This document shows, piece after piece, positions 33,870 through 47,108 of a DNA stretch of 64,000 nt. This DNA is from Tethya wilhelma. Lineage: Eukaryota; Porifera; Demospongiae; Tethyida; Tethyidae. Each line of letters opens with the position of its first letter. Within the stretch, counting starts at the first letter, position 1. The DNA is taken from positions 6,215,820 to 6,279,819 of the forward strand of contig CAXIPT010000002.1 in assembly GCA_964030475.1 (NCBI GenBank), read 5' to 3'. The notes below the pieces were generated by a model that was not told the origin of the DNA, did not search any database, and worked only from the letters and a program-made list of their open reading frames with translations. The position numbers and the translations under genes are program-made.

Positions 33870-34372
33870 TATTATTATTATCTTTCTCTCTTAGCATTCC
33901 ATTGACACGTTAACGGCTTATACTAGATATGCTAGTAAAGCACCTTATATACTTGTCAGTTTATTGTTGTTCTGTAATATTAAAATTCAGTTTCTTCTAC
34001 GTCTGCAAACTTCAATTTTGTTACTTTCAAGTGTTATATACTACAGTTATTTTAATAAGCAGAATTTGCTAAAACATGGCTTTGCTTACATTCCTACATG
34101 CAATTAAGCATGGTTAATTTTCAAAAAAACAACAACAACAAATGATTGTTATAATAATTATACTGGGATATGCAATTGAAATTAACCATGCAAAATAATT
34201 TTACACTTACTACAATAACAATCATTGAAAACGTCATCTAGCATCGTACTACCATCATAATCATGATTATCCTTTTTGTAGCTAATAAAAATGAGTTCAG
34301 AGTCTTAAAAAAATCACTGCATGGATCATTGACTTTTTTTATATTTTTTCAGACCTGAAAAGGCAATAAAAA
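33870..34372. other. 5' flank of the membrane-protein gene
   Basis: AT-rich. A polypyrimidine tract ending in TTTTTTCAG at about 34351 lies 21 bases before the ATG at 34373, so a 5' UTR intron probably ends there. The upstream exon was not identified. Confidence 0.5.
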
Positions 34373-36175
34373 ATGCAAGAATTACGTGTCTTCATTGTTG
34401 TAATTATATTCTTTTCATTTAATGGATTGAGGTATGTTGATGCAACCCAAGATGACCACCAGCAATCACCTGGCTGTCCTCCTTGGACTACTGATGCTGG
34501 CAACAATACTTGTCTGTGTGATCATGACCACCTTCATGGATTGGTGGTATGTAACAATGACAATAAGACAGTAAGTTTACCATTTTGCTACTGCATGGCC
34601 TATAATACACACTACAACACAACTGTTGTGGGTTACTGTGATATTCGCTGTTACATTCGACCAAAAACCCCATCTCGTCTCAATTTTATGCGATACAAAA
34701 TTAGTAACTGGACAAGCAATATGTCAGAGTTTAATCTGCACCTGTGTAGTGATCTTGAGATGAATCGTGAAGGCCAGCTTTGTGGTCGTTGCACTAAAGA
34801 CCATGCTCCCCCTATGTACTCATACAGTGTGGGTTGCATTAAGTGTTCAGAGCAAACATTTAAGAATGTACTTACGTACCTTGCAATTGCGTATCTTCCA
34901 CTCACAGCATTCTATGTGTTGGCAATAATATTCAGATTTTCTGCCACTTCAGGAGCTGCAAATGCATTTGTATTTACTAGTCAAATGTTAGTTTTGACTG
35001 GGTTCGAATAAATGACCACTAGTCCCAAAACAGACAACAAAATTTCCCTACAACTAATATTGGCAATAACAAGTTTCTACGGAATTTGGAACCTGGAATT
35101 CTTTCGTGCTGTATACACTCCTTTTTGTATCCACCCCAGTATGACTACTCTTGAAACACTAGTTTTAGAATATGGCATTGCTGTTTATCCATTGCTGTTG
35201 ATTCTACTCACATATGCTTTAGTGAGGCTTCATGATCGCTATAGCATTGTTGTACGACTGTGTAAACCACTTTATTACTGCTTCATGAAAATAAGAAGAA
35301 ACTGGGACATTAAAAATTCACTGATTGAAGCATTTGCTACCTTTCTCCTACTTTCTTATGTCAAAATTTTAAACACCTCATTCTTGCTATTGAACCCTGT
35401 TTCTCTCTACAACACAAATGGTACACAGCTTCAACAGAGATACTTGCAAATTGACAGTACAGTAGAATTTTTCAGCAGACGTCATGCTCCCTTTGCAGCA
35501 CTAGCTCTGATCATGACTCTAGTCTTCAACCTCTTCCCTCTACTTCTACTGTGTTTCTACCCTTGCAAGTGCTTTCAGAAGTTTCTCTTCTTCAGTAAAC
35601 TCCAGAACAGGACTCTACGTACATTTATGATTACATTTCAAATGGTGTTTAAAACACATCCTCGGGATTTTCGATACTTTGCTGCAATTTATCTCTTTCT
35701 ACGAATTATTACACTAATGCTTACATTTGTATATAAAGGAGGAGCTTTCCTTCCAATGGGAGGGGTACTAGTCATTGTATTTGCCTTATTTATTGGCATA
35801 ATCAAACCCTACAAAGTTGTGTGGCACAACTACATTGATGCAATATTGATTACAATACTTGGAATTGTTCTACTTGCAAGACCTCTCAATACATACATAC
35901 AACTATTTGTTCTCACTGATGAAGCTGTAAAACATTTATACTTTATTGTCGTGCCACTGCTGTTAATGTTTTATCCATTGTACGGAGTAGGACTGATATT
36001 ACATGCCTTTATACCGAAAAGGTTTCTTCAAGCCATCAGCACAAAGTTTACCACAATGTGCTATCGTCTTAGAAACAAGGATGAAAGAGAACCAGTGCTC
36101 CACCGACTGGAGCACCCCAATGAGCATGCTCCACTGTTACAAAACTTTGACATGGATCATAATCAGGAAAACTGA
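34373..36175 (+). pseudogene. Cys-rich polytopic membrane protein, frame broken by one stop (paralogue 1)
   Basis: One frame of 600 codons plus a terminal stop is interrupted by a single TAA at 35009-35011. The paralogue has CAA at that place and reads through. The N-terminus is a signal peptide (RVFIVVIIFFSFNGLRYVDA). A Cys-rich ectodomain of about 150 residues follows, with several N-x-S/T sites, ending in the motif GQLCGRCTKDHAPP then YSYSVGCIKC. About nine hydrophobic segments follow, then a short polar tail. I do not recognise the family by name. The two halves alone would give a secreted/two-TM fragment and a seven-TM fragment. A sequencing error, stop readthrough or a null allele are all possible. 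Confidence 0.7.
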
Positions 36176-36326
36176 AGTTGAAACTTTATAATAATAATAA
36201 TAATACTAATACTGACTTTTATTTTGTGTGCCTCACCATTATACATTGTGTGTTTGTATCTCTAATAGTTAATTCATTTTTAGCCTATATTATTGATTAG
36301 AGTGTATAAAGTTCTCAATTTATATA

Positions 36327-36363
<37 letters not shown>

Positions 36364-37083
36364 CATATATACAGTGACTTCTTACTGAACAAACAATCAT
36401 CTACCAATGATGCTAAGTGCCATATATAGCTAAAGAAACATGCTGACTAGCAAATTGAAACAAAAACTTATAGCATATGTATGCACTGGCAAAATACCCT
36501 TGGGGTCTATGAAAGATTATTAATTATTATGATGCATGGCATTGCAATAATTATTTATTCCACAAAATAAATAATAAAAGGTTCCCTTATGTGATAAACA
36601 AATAAACATGATAATAATTATTATGCTACAAAGTAAGAGACTAAGAGTCCCCCCTATAATAGCAAATGGAGCTACAAGCCTTTAAAATATATAGTTTTTG
36701 CTATAAACAGATAAACATGTTGCAAATTGAAACGAAAGCTTGGTTAACCACACATTGAAGATTATCCTAGGTATAAACTAAACGATAGCGGCTGCATTAG
36801 TCTAAGACATGCAGTCAACCCTTACTAAACAAACATGCATTTGGGGCTATAATAACAGATCAAACGAAGCAGCATGCACATGACAATTGTTTACAGCTAT
36901 AGTAGATACACTGAAAGATGATGATTATAGCAACTTCCGAGTCCATTTCAGAGATCCATGCAGTATATATTATAACTAGGACAGCTATTGTGCATTGAGC
37001 AAAAGAATCAGCTAGCCTACAGTTCAATTAATTTTGTCATAGACTATTATTGCAGTTAGGAAAAAACTAATTTCAACATCATT
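36176..37083. other. Intergenic between the two paralogues
   Basis: No gene. (GT)n at 36331-36360. A likely splice acceptor, ATTATTGCAG at about 37056, precedes the second paralogue's ATG by 27 bases, mirroring paralogue 1. Confidence 0.5.
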
Positions 37084-39194
37084 ATGGAAAGAAACCTGTT
37101 GTTCTTGGCATTTATATTGTTCTCTCTATTTACAAATGGATTGAGGTTTGTCAGTGCAACCCAACATGACCACCAACCACCTGGCTGCCCTCCTTGGACT
37201 ACTGACATTGGCAATAATACCTGTGACTGTCACCATAATAGTCTTCATGGATTGGTGGAGTGCCATAATGATAACAAAATTGTGAGTTTACCATTTTGCT
37301 ATATATTGCATGGCCTACAATGGACACTACAACACAACAGTTTTGGGCTATTGTACCATCCGATGCTTTATTCCACGAAGTGATCCATCTCGCTTTGTAG
37401 CAGCAGCACTAAAATTCCGCTACAAAATTCTTAACTGGACAAGTGATACAACTGAGTTAAATCGCTTTTTGTGTAGTGATCTTGAGATGAATCGCGAAGG
37501 CCAGCTAAATACCTGTGACTGTCACCATAATAGTCTTCATGGATTGGTGGAGTGCCATAATGATAACAAAATTGTGAGTTTACCATTTTGCTATATATTG
37601 CATGGCCTACAATGGACACTACAACACAACAGTTTTGGGCTATTGTACCATCCGATGCTTTATTCCACGAAGTGATCCATCTCGCTTTGTAGCAGCAGCA
37701 CTAAAATTCCGCTACAAAATTCTTAACTGGACAAGTGATACAACTGAGTTAAATCGCTTTTTGTGTAGTGATCTTGAGATGAATCGCGAAGGCCAGCTTT
37801 GTGGTCGTTGCACTAAAGACCATGCTCCTCCTGTGTACTCATACGGTGTGGGTTGCATTAAGTGTTCAAAGCAAACATTTAAGAATGTACTTAAATATCT
37901 TGCAATTGCGTATCTCCCGCTCACAGCATTCTATGTGTTAGCGATAGTATTCAGATTTTCTGCCACTTCTGGAGCTACAAATGCATTTGTATTTACTAGT
38001 CAAATGCTAGTTTTGACTGGGTTAGTACAAATGACTACTAGCCCGAAAATTCATCACAAAAATACTGAAAAAGTAACACCACTAATAACAAGTTTCCATG
38101 GAATTTTGAACTTGGAATTCTTCCGTGCTGTATACACTCCTTTTTGTATCCACCCCAACATAACAATCCTTGAAACACTAGTTTTAGAATATGGCATTGC
38201 TATTTATCCATTGCTGTTGATTCTACTCACATATGCTTTAGTGAGGCTTCATGATCGCTATAGCATTGTTGTACGACTGTGTAAACCATTTTATTACTGC
38301 TTCATGACAATAAGAAGAAACTGGGACATTAAAAATTCACTGATTGAAGCATTTGCTACCTTTCTCCTACTCTCATATGTCAAAATTATAAACACCTCAT
38401 TCTTGTTATTGAACCCTGTTTCTCTCTACAACACAAACGGTACACAGCTTCAACAGAGATACTTGCAAATTGACAGCACAGTAGAATTTTTCAGCAGACA
38501 TCATGCTCCCTTTGCAGCACTAGCTCTGATCATGACTCTAGTCTTCAACTTCTTTCCTCTACTTCTACTGTGTTTCTACCCTTGCAAGTGCTTTCAGAGG
38601 TTTCTCTTTATCTTTAAACTCCAGAACAGGGCTCTACGTACTTTCATGAACACATTTCAAATGGTGTTTAAAGCACATCCTTGGGATTTTCGATACTTTG
38701 CTGCAATTTATCTCTTTCTACGAATTATTACACTAATGCTTACACTTGTATATAAAGGAGGAGCATTTTTGCCTATGGGAGGGGTACTAGTCATTGTATT
38801 TGCCTTGTTTATTGCCATGATTAAACCATACAAAGTTGTGTGGCACAACTACACTGATGCAGTACTGATTACAATACTTGGATTTTTTCTACTGGCACAG
38901 CCTCTCAATACATATGTACAACAATTTGTTCTCAATGATGAAGTGGTCCGTGATTTGTACAACATAGGCGAACCACTGCTAATAATATTTCAGCCACTGT
39001 ATGGAGTAGGACTAGTATTATATGCTTTCATACCAAAAAGGGCCCTTCAAGTTATTAGCACAAGATGTACCACCATTTGCCATCGTCTTAGAAACAATGA
39101 TGACAGCACTACTGCAACAGAACCACCAGTGCCTCATCGATTGGAACATCCCAGCGATCCAGAATATGCTCCATTAATTGTTAGATGTCAATAA
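37084..39194 (+). pseudogene. Cys-rich polytopic membrane protein, broken by duplication and frameshifts (paralogue 2)
   Basis: Clearly related to 34373-36175, in the same orientation. It begins with a signal peptide (MERNLLFLAFILFSLFTNGL) and the CPPWTTDIGNNTCDC segment. At about 37296 it has four extra bases (GCTATATATTGCATGG where paralogue 1 has GCTACTGCATGG), shifting frame. A 292-bp direct tandem duplication (37216-37507, 37508-37799) then repeats the same region, including the four extra bases, shifting frame again. From 37602 the frame is open to 39194 for 530 residues: GQLCGRCTKDHAPPVYSYG, then about nine membrane segments. Without the insertions the duplication would be in frame (288 bases). 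It could be a pseudogene, or an assembly error around a repeat. Confidence 0.7.
37216..37799 (+). repeat. 292-bp direct tandem duplication inside paralogue 2
   Basis: The two units appear identical. The junction is at about 37507 (GGCCAGCTAAATACC). The unit runs from NTCDC to the EGQL codons of the ectodomain. Confidence 0.9.
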
Positions 39195-40037
39195 TAATTT
39201 ATAGATTATGGATCACAATGAAAATTGAACATACTACTTTATAAAATTATGTGATTATGGTACAATAATTACTGTATACCTGCATGTATATTATATTAAT
39301 ATGTGTATATGTGCATTACAGTTGTAGGACATAATTATGGCGGCGGGGACACAGGGGGCCAGGCGGCCCAGGCCAGAGTTTTTGTGCATGGGTAAATAAT
39401 ATCAAATTAAGTTTCTGGTGATTCAGTTGAGGGTGTAGTTGAACGCAATGTCTCCACAGATAAAGTCGCACACGGTATCATACGTACGGTAGGCGATATC
39501 TGACGTACACTTTTTGGACTAATTTTTCAAAAGGTCAACACTCTGGTCAAGGTCGTCATGCATATTTGCATAGCCGTGGAGTTTCAGTACTTTAGCTGAC
39601 AGTGAGCTAAGCTGCACTGCACTTCAACCTGCCATTAACAATTAAAAGACAAGCAATTGCTTCACCTGAAATAACAAAACAAGTTTGGGGCTGGCTGAGG
39701 GGGAACTGTAGTGTAGCTAGCTGCTACTCAATGGCTGCACTGAGCTATATCAAGCAACTCAAATTCATTTGCAGCATAGACTATTCTACAAAATTTCTTT
39801 GATGCAATTTGCACTCAGTGCCACAGTAAGCATTAATTTTGTCATTGAAGAATTATCTACATGACTATTTAGTTTGTGTTTAAAAATATAACATAATAAA
39901 TTATGATAGACAGCCACAATAGGCAGAGATTTAGCAGACTCAGCAGAGATCATTCGATATTCGATATTAATATTCATAGCTATGCGCGCACTTAATTGTG
40001 ACGACCATTTCCAATTGATGTTGCCGCCTCGTCAAGC
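39195..40037. other. Intergenic
   Basis: No gene. A GC-rich patch at about 39338-39385 and an isolated TATCATACGTACGGTAGG (39478-39495), resembling one terminus of the TA family, are the only notable features. The sulfotransferase promoter should lie near the right end. Confidence 0.45.
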
Positions 40038-40916
40038 ATGGCAAACAACTCTCTTCCTTTACTTAGTCACCGATACCACGTTCTCAATGGGTTAGTTGTT
40101 CCAGGCGTTGTTCAACAGGAAACCTTGGACAAGATAAAGGATCTTCCACTCCGATCTGATGATGTGTGGATAGTGACTTATCCTAAAGCTGGGACAACAT
40201 GGACACAACAGATTGTACGACTTCTTCGAAGTACAAGCCAAGCTGACAGGGAAAAGAAAATTAGTGATGCAGTTCCATGGTTGGAAGCCTTTTCTGATTA
40301 TGGTAGTATTACCTATGAAGAAGTGAAAGCAGATCCTCGTCCTCGTGCTTTCAAGAGTCACATGCCTTATGAAATGATGCCTTGTGGATTACCACACACC
40401 ACACCTTGCAAATACATCTATATTGCTAGAAACCCAAAAGATGTAGCTGTGTCATTGTATTTTCATACACGAGCTTACTTCAAAAAGGACTTGAGCTGGG
40501 AGGAATTTTGGGAACACTATACTCATGGTAATCTTGAATTTGGAGACTATTTTGACCATATTCTTGGTTGGTGGGCACACAAAGATGATAAAAATGTACT
40601 CTTTTTGAAGTATGAAGACATGAAGAAAGATCATTCCACAGCTGTTGCTAACATTGCTAGGTTTATCGGGTGCCACAGTGTCTCTCAAGAGGTCATTGAT
40701 GAGGTTGTTTCCAAGACAACATTTCAGTCAATGAAAGGTGATCCAACAGCCAACTACTCGTGGAGTAAGAACAGAGATCCTAATGAGAAAAAATTCATGC
40801 GTAAAGGAGAAGTGGGAGATTGGGTGAACTACCTCACACCAGAGCAGTCAGCTCAGATTGATCAGTTGTGTGCAGATAAATGTGTAAAATTAGGATTGCA
40901 CTTTAACTTTTTATAG
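40038..40916 (+). CDS. Cytosolic sulfotransferase (SULT family)
   Basis: A complete intronless frame of 292 residues, the usual SULT length. SULTs transfer sulfate from PAPS to hydroxyl or amino groups of small acceptors in the cytosol. Visible motifs: the 5'-phosphosulfate loop YPKAGTTW (48-55), the catalytic region FKSHMP with His108 and Lys106, the 3'-phosphate motif ARNPKDVAVSLYFH (130-143), and the C-terminal RKGEVGDWVNYLT (from 255). All key residues are present, so it is likely active; the acceptor cannot be predicted. No signal peptide. The ATG at 40038 gives the expected N-terminal length. It is not closely related to the two Golgi-type sulfotransferases further right. Confidence 0.95.
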   Translation: MANNSLPLLSHRYHVLNGLVVPGVVQQETLDKIKDLPLRSDDVWIVTYPKAGTTWTQQIVRLLRSTSQADREKKISDAVPWLEAFSDYGSITYEEVKADPRPRAFKSHMPYEMMPCGLPHTTPCKYIYIARNPKDVAVSLYFHTRAYFKKDLSWEEFWEHYTHGNLEFGDYFDHILGWWAHKDDKNVLFLKYEDMKKDHSTAVANIARFIGCHSVSQEVIDEVVSKTTFQSMKGDPTANYSWSKNRDPNEKKFMRKGEVGDWVNYLTPEQSAQIDQLCADKCVKLGLHFNFL

Positions 40917-41338
40917 CCTCTTATTATTAATTTAATGTTAGCTGCTATTTATAGCTCACTTTTGAGTACTAATTGGCAGTAATTGTTGGGTTTTTTTTGT
41001 ATAACATGCATGTCATGATCCATGATGTATAAGACGTACATGTACATGGCAGCTAGACTATAGTACTATACTGTGTATATATAATATATCGATCTGTTTG
41101 TCATCGAGAGTCGACGTCATCTTGCATCAAGTTACTATAAACTATTACCTTCACAAAAGTTACTGGTAAAAGGTCGTCGAGATATACATGCATATACGTA
41201 CACGAATCATAAATTCCACAACAATAATTTACAACATTAAAAACATCATGCAGAGAAACAAAACACTGTTTTTATACATAGAAAATCACCATACACACAG
41301 ACAATAACAGAAACTATCCTCAGCAGTAACCATCATCA
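40917..41338. other. Convergent 3' flanks of the SULT and GPR155-like genes
   Basis: AT-rich, no gene. The two genes end facing each other, 422 bases apart. Confidence 0.5.
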
Positions 41339-42600
41339 TCATCTAGTACGTGAATCGTTGAATCTATAAAAGTACTTCTCATCGTGGAAGTAATGTTCTT
41401 CTGAGACGTGGGATATGACCCTACCCAGGAGGAGGGAGTGGCCATACTCTGTGGCGTCTTCTCGGGTGGAGACAATGCCCTTTTCAATGAGCCAATCCAC
41501 CAGCTCAGAGCCAACAAAAACAGATTCATAGAGTCGGAAGTAATACCTATATTGTAGGAAGGAGCACTGTGTAAACTATGACACAATAATTATTATTGTC
41601 ATAATGTAAACTATGACACAATTATAATAATAATTGTAGTGCTCACTGTTCGACAATTTGTGTAATGCTATTGTTACAGATGGTATATTTTTACATTTCT
41701 ATTGTTTTTTTGTCAAGCATCTATCATTCATTATGCATGACAATCCACATTACGCCGCAGCTATGTTCCCAGGCTCATTCTTTGTAAGTTGATACCCACT
41801 GGAAATTAGGCTACGTGAGCTTTATTTCTAGAAATAAATTTACTAGTAAATAGAGCTATCTGCATAGGAACATGCTAGCCATTCAATGAGATACGTAAAT
41901 TAATTTAAAGTGAAATCATATAGTTCTTGCGTGGATACCGATACAGTGTACATAACTCTATGTCATTGTACCTTTTGTCGGCCACAATGTCTTCTTTGCA
42001 GAGGTGTAGGTAGCGTTCTTTGAAGTTCAAACACAGTGTTGTCACGGCAACCTCAAGATCTTTCTCTGGAGGGAGCACCACTGTCTCAACACGGAATAAG
42101 AGATTACGTAATCTAAATTAAATAGTGGGAGAAGAAAAAAGGAAAAAGAAGAGAATAGCCAGAACAAAACGTCAAGTTAGAGAAACAAAATACAATGAGC
42201 AGAAACTCAAACTTTATTTCTAGAGGGTTGTATATGAACATGCATGACATACTTTTTGTAGATGACCACCCAGAACCAATGCTTCTCAAAGCCAAACACA
42301 GCAAACACAAAGAATCCCTGGAAAATAAAAACATGATCAATAGCAACATCAAGTGCATGACTTCATTGAACATTTTTTCTGATGCAAACTGACGAAAGTT
42401 ACAAAACCTGTGTCTCATTTAGAGGTATTGATCAACTGACCTGTCCAAAGTTAGTGATTGTGTCGAGGATATTGACGGCAATGAATATCCCACTGGCTGA
42501 TTTAGTAGTGAGTTTCCATATGACTATCAAAATTCCCTTAATTAGAGAAAAGTAAAATTAAAACATCAAGTTATGGCACGCAATCAATGTTGCATTTAGA

Positions 42601-42643
<43 letters not shown>

Positions 42644-43261
42644 TCACACACACACACACATGCTTTCTCGTACATACACACTTACCACGCACGAAGAGAA
42701 GATCAAACACAGCAAAAGCACGAGAAATCGATTCAAGTGTTTCCCAGACTTGTCCCTATACCACACTCCAGCCGACTCAGACACTTGACCCAGCGCCATC
42801 GAGTAAGGCTCGGGACTAACTTCTCTATCTTTCTTTAAAAGAGGCTTCTTCTCTTCATCTTCTTCTTTATCCTCCTTTGACTCGTTATTCACGGAGCTTT
42901 TGAAGTGAACAACACTGCCATATCCATTAGCAGTGCTAGGCGGTTTATACACATTCGACCCATCTATCTTGGTACTCTCAGCAGAGAGACTATCAGTGCA
43001 GTAGTTCAACGAAAGAGGAGAGTTATTGCCGGCCCTTGTGGACGCAAAATTGGGATCTTGTGGTAGGCGTCGTTTGAGAGTGGGATCTGTGGGAAGCAAG
43101 GGGGAGCTGTTAATGGAGGAGTTGGAGGATGAGGGTGAGGTTTGGTTGTTTTTCTTCCTCTTTTTTCGGTTTTGGTGAGCTGCTATGATGGTCATGATGA
43201 CCAGGACGAGAGCTATGGTAGCACACAAGATGAGCACTACCAGAGAGAGGATGAGCTGGGT

Positions 43262-43315
<54 letters not shown>

Positions 43316-45705
43316 GAGCAATGAATAAGATTAAGTAAGTCTTCGCATGCATTAGGACACTCTAGGATGAAGTGCAAATACTACATAGAGGTTAGGATGT
43401 TTTCACTACTCAATTTTAATCTGTCTGTAATGGCTTGAGCTAAAGTGATACTATATACTTATCGCTATAGTAGCGGTGCGATATCGGGAAATATCACGAG
43501 TAAATTGCCTATAGGTATTGAACGAGTGCGAAGCACGAGTTTAATGCCTAGGGCAATTTACGAGTGAAATTTCCCGGTATTCGCACCGTTACTATAGCGA
43601 TAAGGAATTTATCGTATATACAATACACTGTGATTTAGACAGTTAGCTTGCCTACTATTATTCTTTCTATTCTTCTTACTATATTTTATGAGGGTGAAAT
43701 TTTACTTACCAGCAGCAGCGCAGCAAATGACAGCTCTCTTGTCTGGCTATCTCACAAACAAAACATAGTCACGTGGGTAACACGACTGATACGGCTTTCT
43801 CACGTGGGTAACACGGCTGATATGGCAAAATATCAGTCGAGTTCAATATTTTTCCTCCGTATAGTAATGTATTAGAGGTCAAAGGTCATATACGATAAAT
43901 ATTAAGTATAATTGCTACTAAAAATTGAGAGTAACCCTGTTAGCAACCAATTATATCTGTGGTCTGCCATGAAAGACCATAATGCCAAATTAAAGGTAGT
44001 TAAGTGACAAGAAAATGGTGAAATCGATATTCAATCCCATTTCGCTTGAAATTTAAAAAGTACATTAGGAAATGATTGATGCGCAATCCATGCAGCGATA
44101 TTGGAAGTCTAAAATGAACGAGAATAGACTTCAGTGATTACCTGAACTTCTCCAAACAGAAAGGAGATGTCTACCAATGTTTCTCTGTGGGCCTTGGTCT
44201 GAGCAGCCGCACATATTGACACCAACAGTCCACTGATAACGATGGGAACACTGCAGCATGGAAACAAAACATAAATGTATGTACATTTGTTTAACTGACT
44301 GAAAAAAAAAGAAAAAAAAAAAAAAGAAAAGGATTTACAGTATGATGAACATATACACATATACAATTGCATGTATACAAACTTGAAATGGATCTTAATT
44401 CCATATATACTCTCTAAATGATACACTAAAATTAAGAGTTATGCTAAAAATTAATAGCAGCTGCTATAGAGTAACAAAAACCCATCATATAAAATTATCT
44501 CTGTTGACAACCTATTGGTGTCCTACCACCCTCTGGTGGACTAGAATCCTCAATTGCTAACATACCCCCACGATATGAACATGAGTGGTAGCCACGCCCT
44601 CTCAGCAATCCGTGGTCCTTTTCTCACCAGCAGGTAAAGACCGATGGAAAGAGACGCCATCCATGTCCGTGTCGAGAGAACACCTGAAGAAAAAGATTTA
44701 GTTTTTAAACAAAACTTTAAGAAGTTACTCTCGAATAACTACAGCAGGCTTGAATGCAGTAACAGGAGGTTCACTAATTACAAATTTTACCTATGCTACT
44801 TACACCTAGCTGCATGTGAGGAATGGTCTTCACGGCAAAGCAAAAAAGCCAACAGTTGATTGCGCTACATTTCCAATTTGTATCAATAAAAGTTTTGTCC
44901 AAACTTTCCAAAAAGAGAATGGTCCTACAATAGTAGGTTAGCTTTCTGGTAGGGAAGTTGACTATTATGTAAGAATAGCATTGTATTACACATGTATAGC
45001 TACTATTTTCTGCTCCAATACCCAAAGTTGTTATAATCTGTTGCATCTTTGACAATCATTGGAGACTACTGGCTGCTTTTTTCTTGTCTAATTCATTATC
45101 TATGTCTATCCAAGAGCATTCTACTAGAATTCTAAAGACCTAGCTATACTTCCTTTTTTCTTCTGATTTGATCCTCAAGCAAATTCGGCACCATTGTTAT
45201 GATTCACTCACTCATGAAGAAGAGGCCGAAGAAGAAGAACTCCCAGTAGATCTGATGGTGGGTCCTAACCAATCCTAGGAACTCCACACCTGCCACCTCA
45301 AGTACCTACGGATGGATATACATTACAATGTAGGTAGGTTTGGCCATTGATGATTGATAAATTTCATGGCTTGTGCACACTTACTACGTATACATAATGA
45401 ACCTTAAAATTACAGAATCATTTGATAGTTTAGCTACTGCATAGCGGGTAAATTTGGCAAATTTGTTTTGTAAATTGCCAAATAAAAATTCACCAAACAG
45501 TTTCATACGCACACACATGTATATTAACAATGCAGTGTGCGAAACTGCCAATCATATGTTAAAAGTGAATTCGCCAAATGTTAAGCCTATCAAATTTACC
45601 CGCTGTACGGTATATCAATCATATCTAGCCAGTTAAGTTGAGCTTCAAAGAAAAAGCTCGATCTACCACCATTGATAATACATGGATTACTGTGTGTGTG
45701 TGTGA

Positions 45706-45755
<50 letters not shown>

Positions 45756-46588
45756 CGATACTTACCATTGCTACCATGAGGTGCATGACAAACACATGAG
45801 CATACGACCTGTACCTCCTAGCAATGAGAAACAGAGTGAACACCCACGCCTGCAAAATGCAACAAGAAATCACCAGCAGAATTAAATTGACAGCAATGGG
45901 TAGGCATCGATAGCATAATTATTGTAAAATAGGTGCTTGAAAAGTCTGGAGCATAATGTACGTGGGAATAATAGGTAGAAATTTCTCTCAGATTGGGTAA
46001 TGGTCATCACCATTACTGTATAAGAAAGGGTCTTTTCATTACTATAAATTTTTTTTTCTTGAACACAAAACTAGTATAATCAGTCAAGGATTTTTTGAGC
46101 ACAATAGGTGAGCTGCTAAGCATAATGGGCACAATTTTTAGGCATAAAAGATTTGAATAATCAGAGATATGAAAAGCATATTTATAAATGCCTAGCAATG
46201 GGCCACGTCTTCCACAACACAAAGCAAGAAAAAAAAGGCTCTCTCTTTGCATAACTTTTAGCTAAATACAAGCAAAAGTCAACTACTATTTTTGAGAAAA
46301 CTCTACATAAAAAAGGTACCGATAGCCTTGTCCCAAGGCTCCCCCTTTTAAAAGGTCATTACAGGAAGCCTGGAAAACGAGGTTAACATAACATGATGGT
46401 TAGAGCAACAACTCACCACACAGATGAGAGTGACGAAGGCGACGTCTCTCTGAGACTCTTCTATGATGGAGGAGTACTCCTCATCAGAGGCATAGGTGAT
46501 GAGGACCATCCTGGCTGAGATGTACATGATGGGGGCGGAGAGGAAGGTACATAGGACCAGGGAGGCAGCAATCTAGGGGAGGGGGAGG

Positions 46589-46631
<43 letters not shown>

Positions 46632-47076
46632 CAGGTGCGAGTGAGAGTTTGTGCGTATGTGACATTACAAATTTGTTCTGACAACAAGAAAAGCAGTAAC
46701 AAGACAGACTGACTAGAACAACTGGTAACTGAGTGACTAGATTGCCTACGTACAAGTGACTAGCTGGACTAGCTGTGTGCTACAATCAGTCAACAAAGCA
46801 GCACTAGCACTAGTTATGTCAACATGAATGCGTACCAACCTACATGTGGTAACCTTGATAAAATCAGATAGACCATTGTAACAACAAACATGTGAGCTGC
46901 ACAATAGGCCTGGGACATACACACACACACACACAATGTCATGCACACAAGGTACTATTACCTATTAGTAATGGGCCATATAGTATATACACTCAATGCA
47001 TGGGTCTGCATAGAGTCACTATTTAAAGTATACTGAGACTCATAACCATTTCATTTAGACTGCCCCTTCCACACCT

Positions 47077-47108
<32 letters not shown>

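Noticed and set aside
37279..37345. A small intron in paralogue 2 that would remove the frameshift
   Set aside because: A GTGAGT at about 37279 and an AACAG at about 37340 look like splice sites, but joining them puts the downstream codons in the wrong frame and deletes conserved residues.
41320..41586. An 88-residue minus-strand frame over the last GPR155 exon
   Set aside because: The DEP domain is encoded in a different frame that joins in phase with the upstream exon and stops at 41339-41341.
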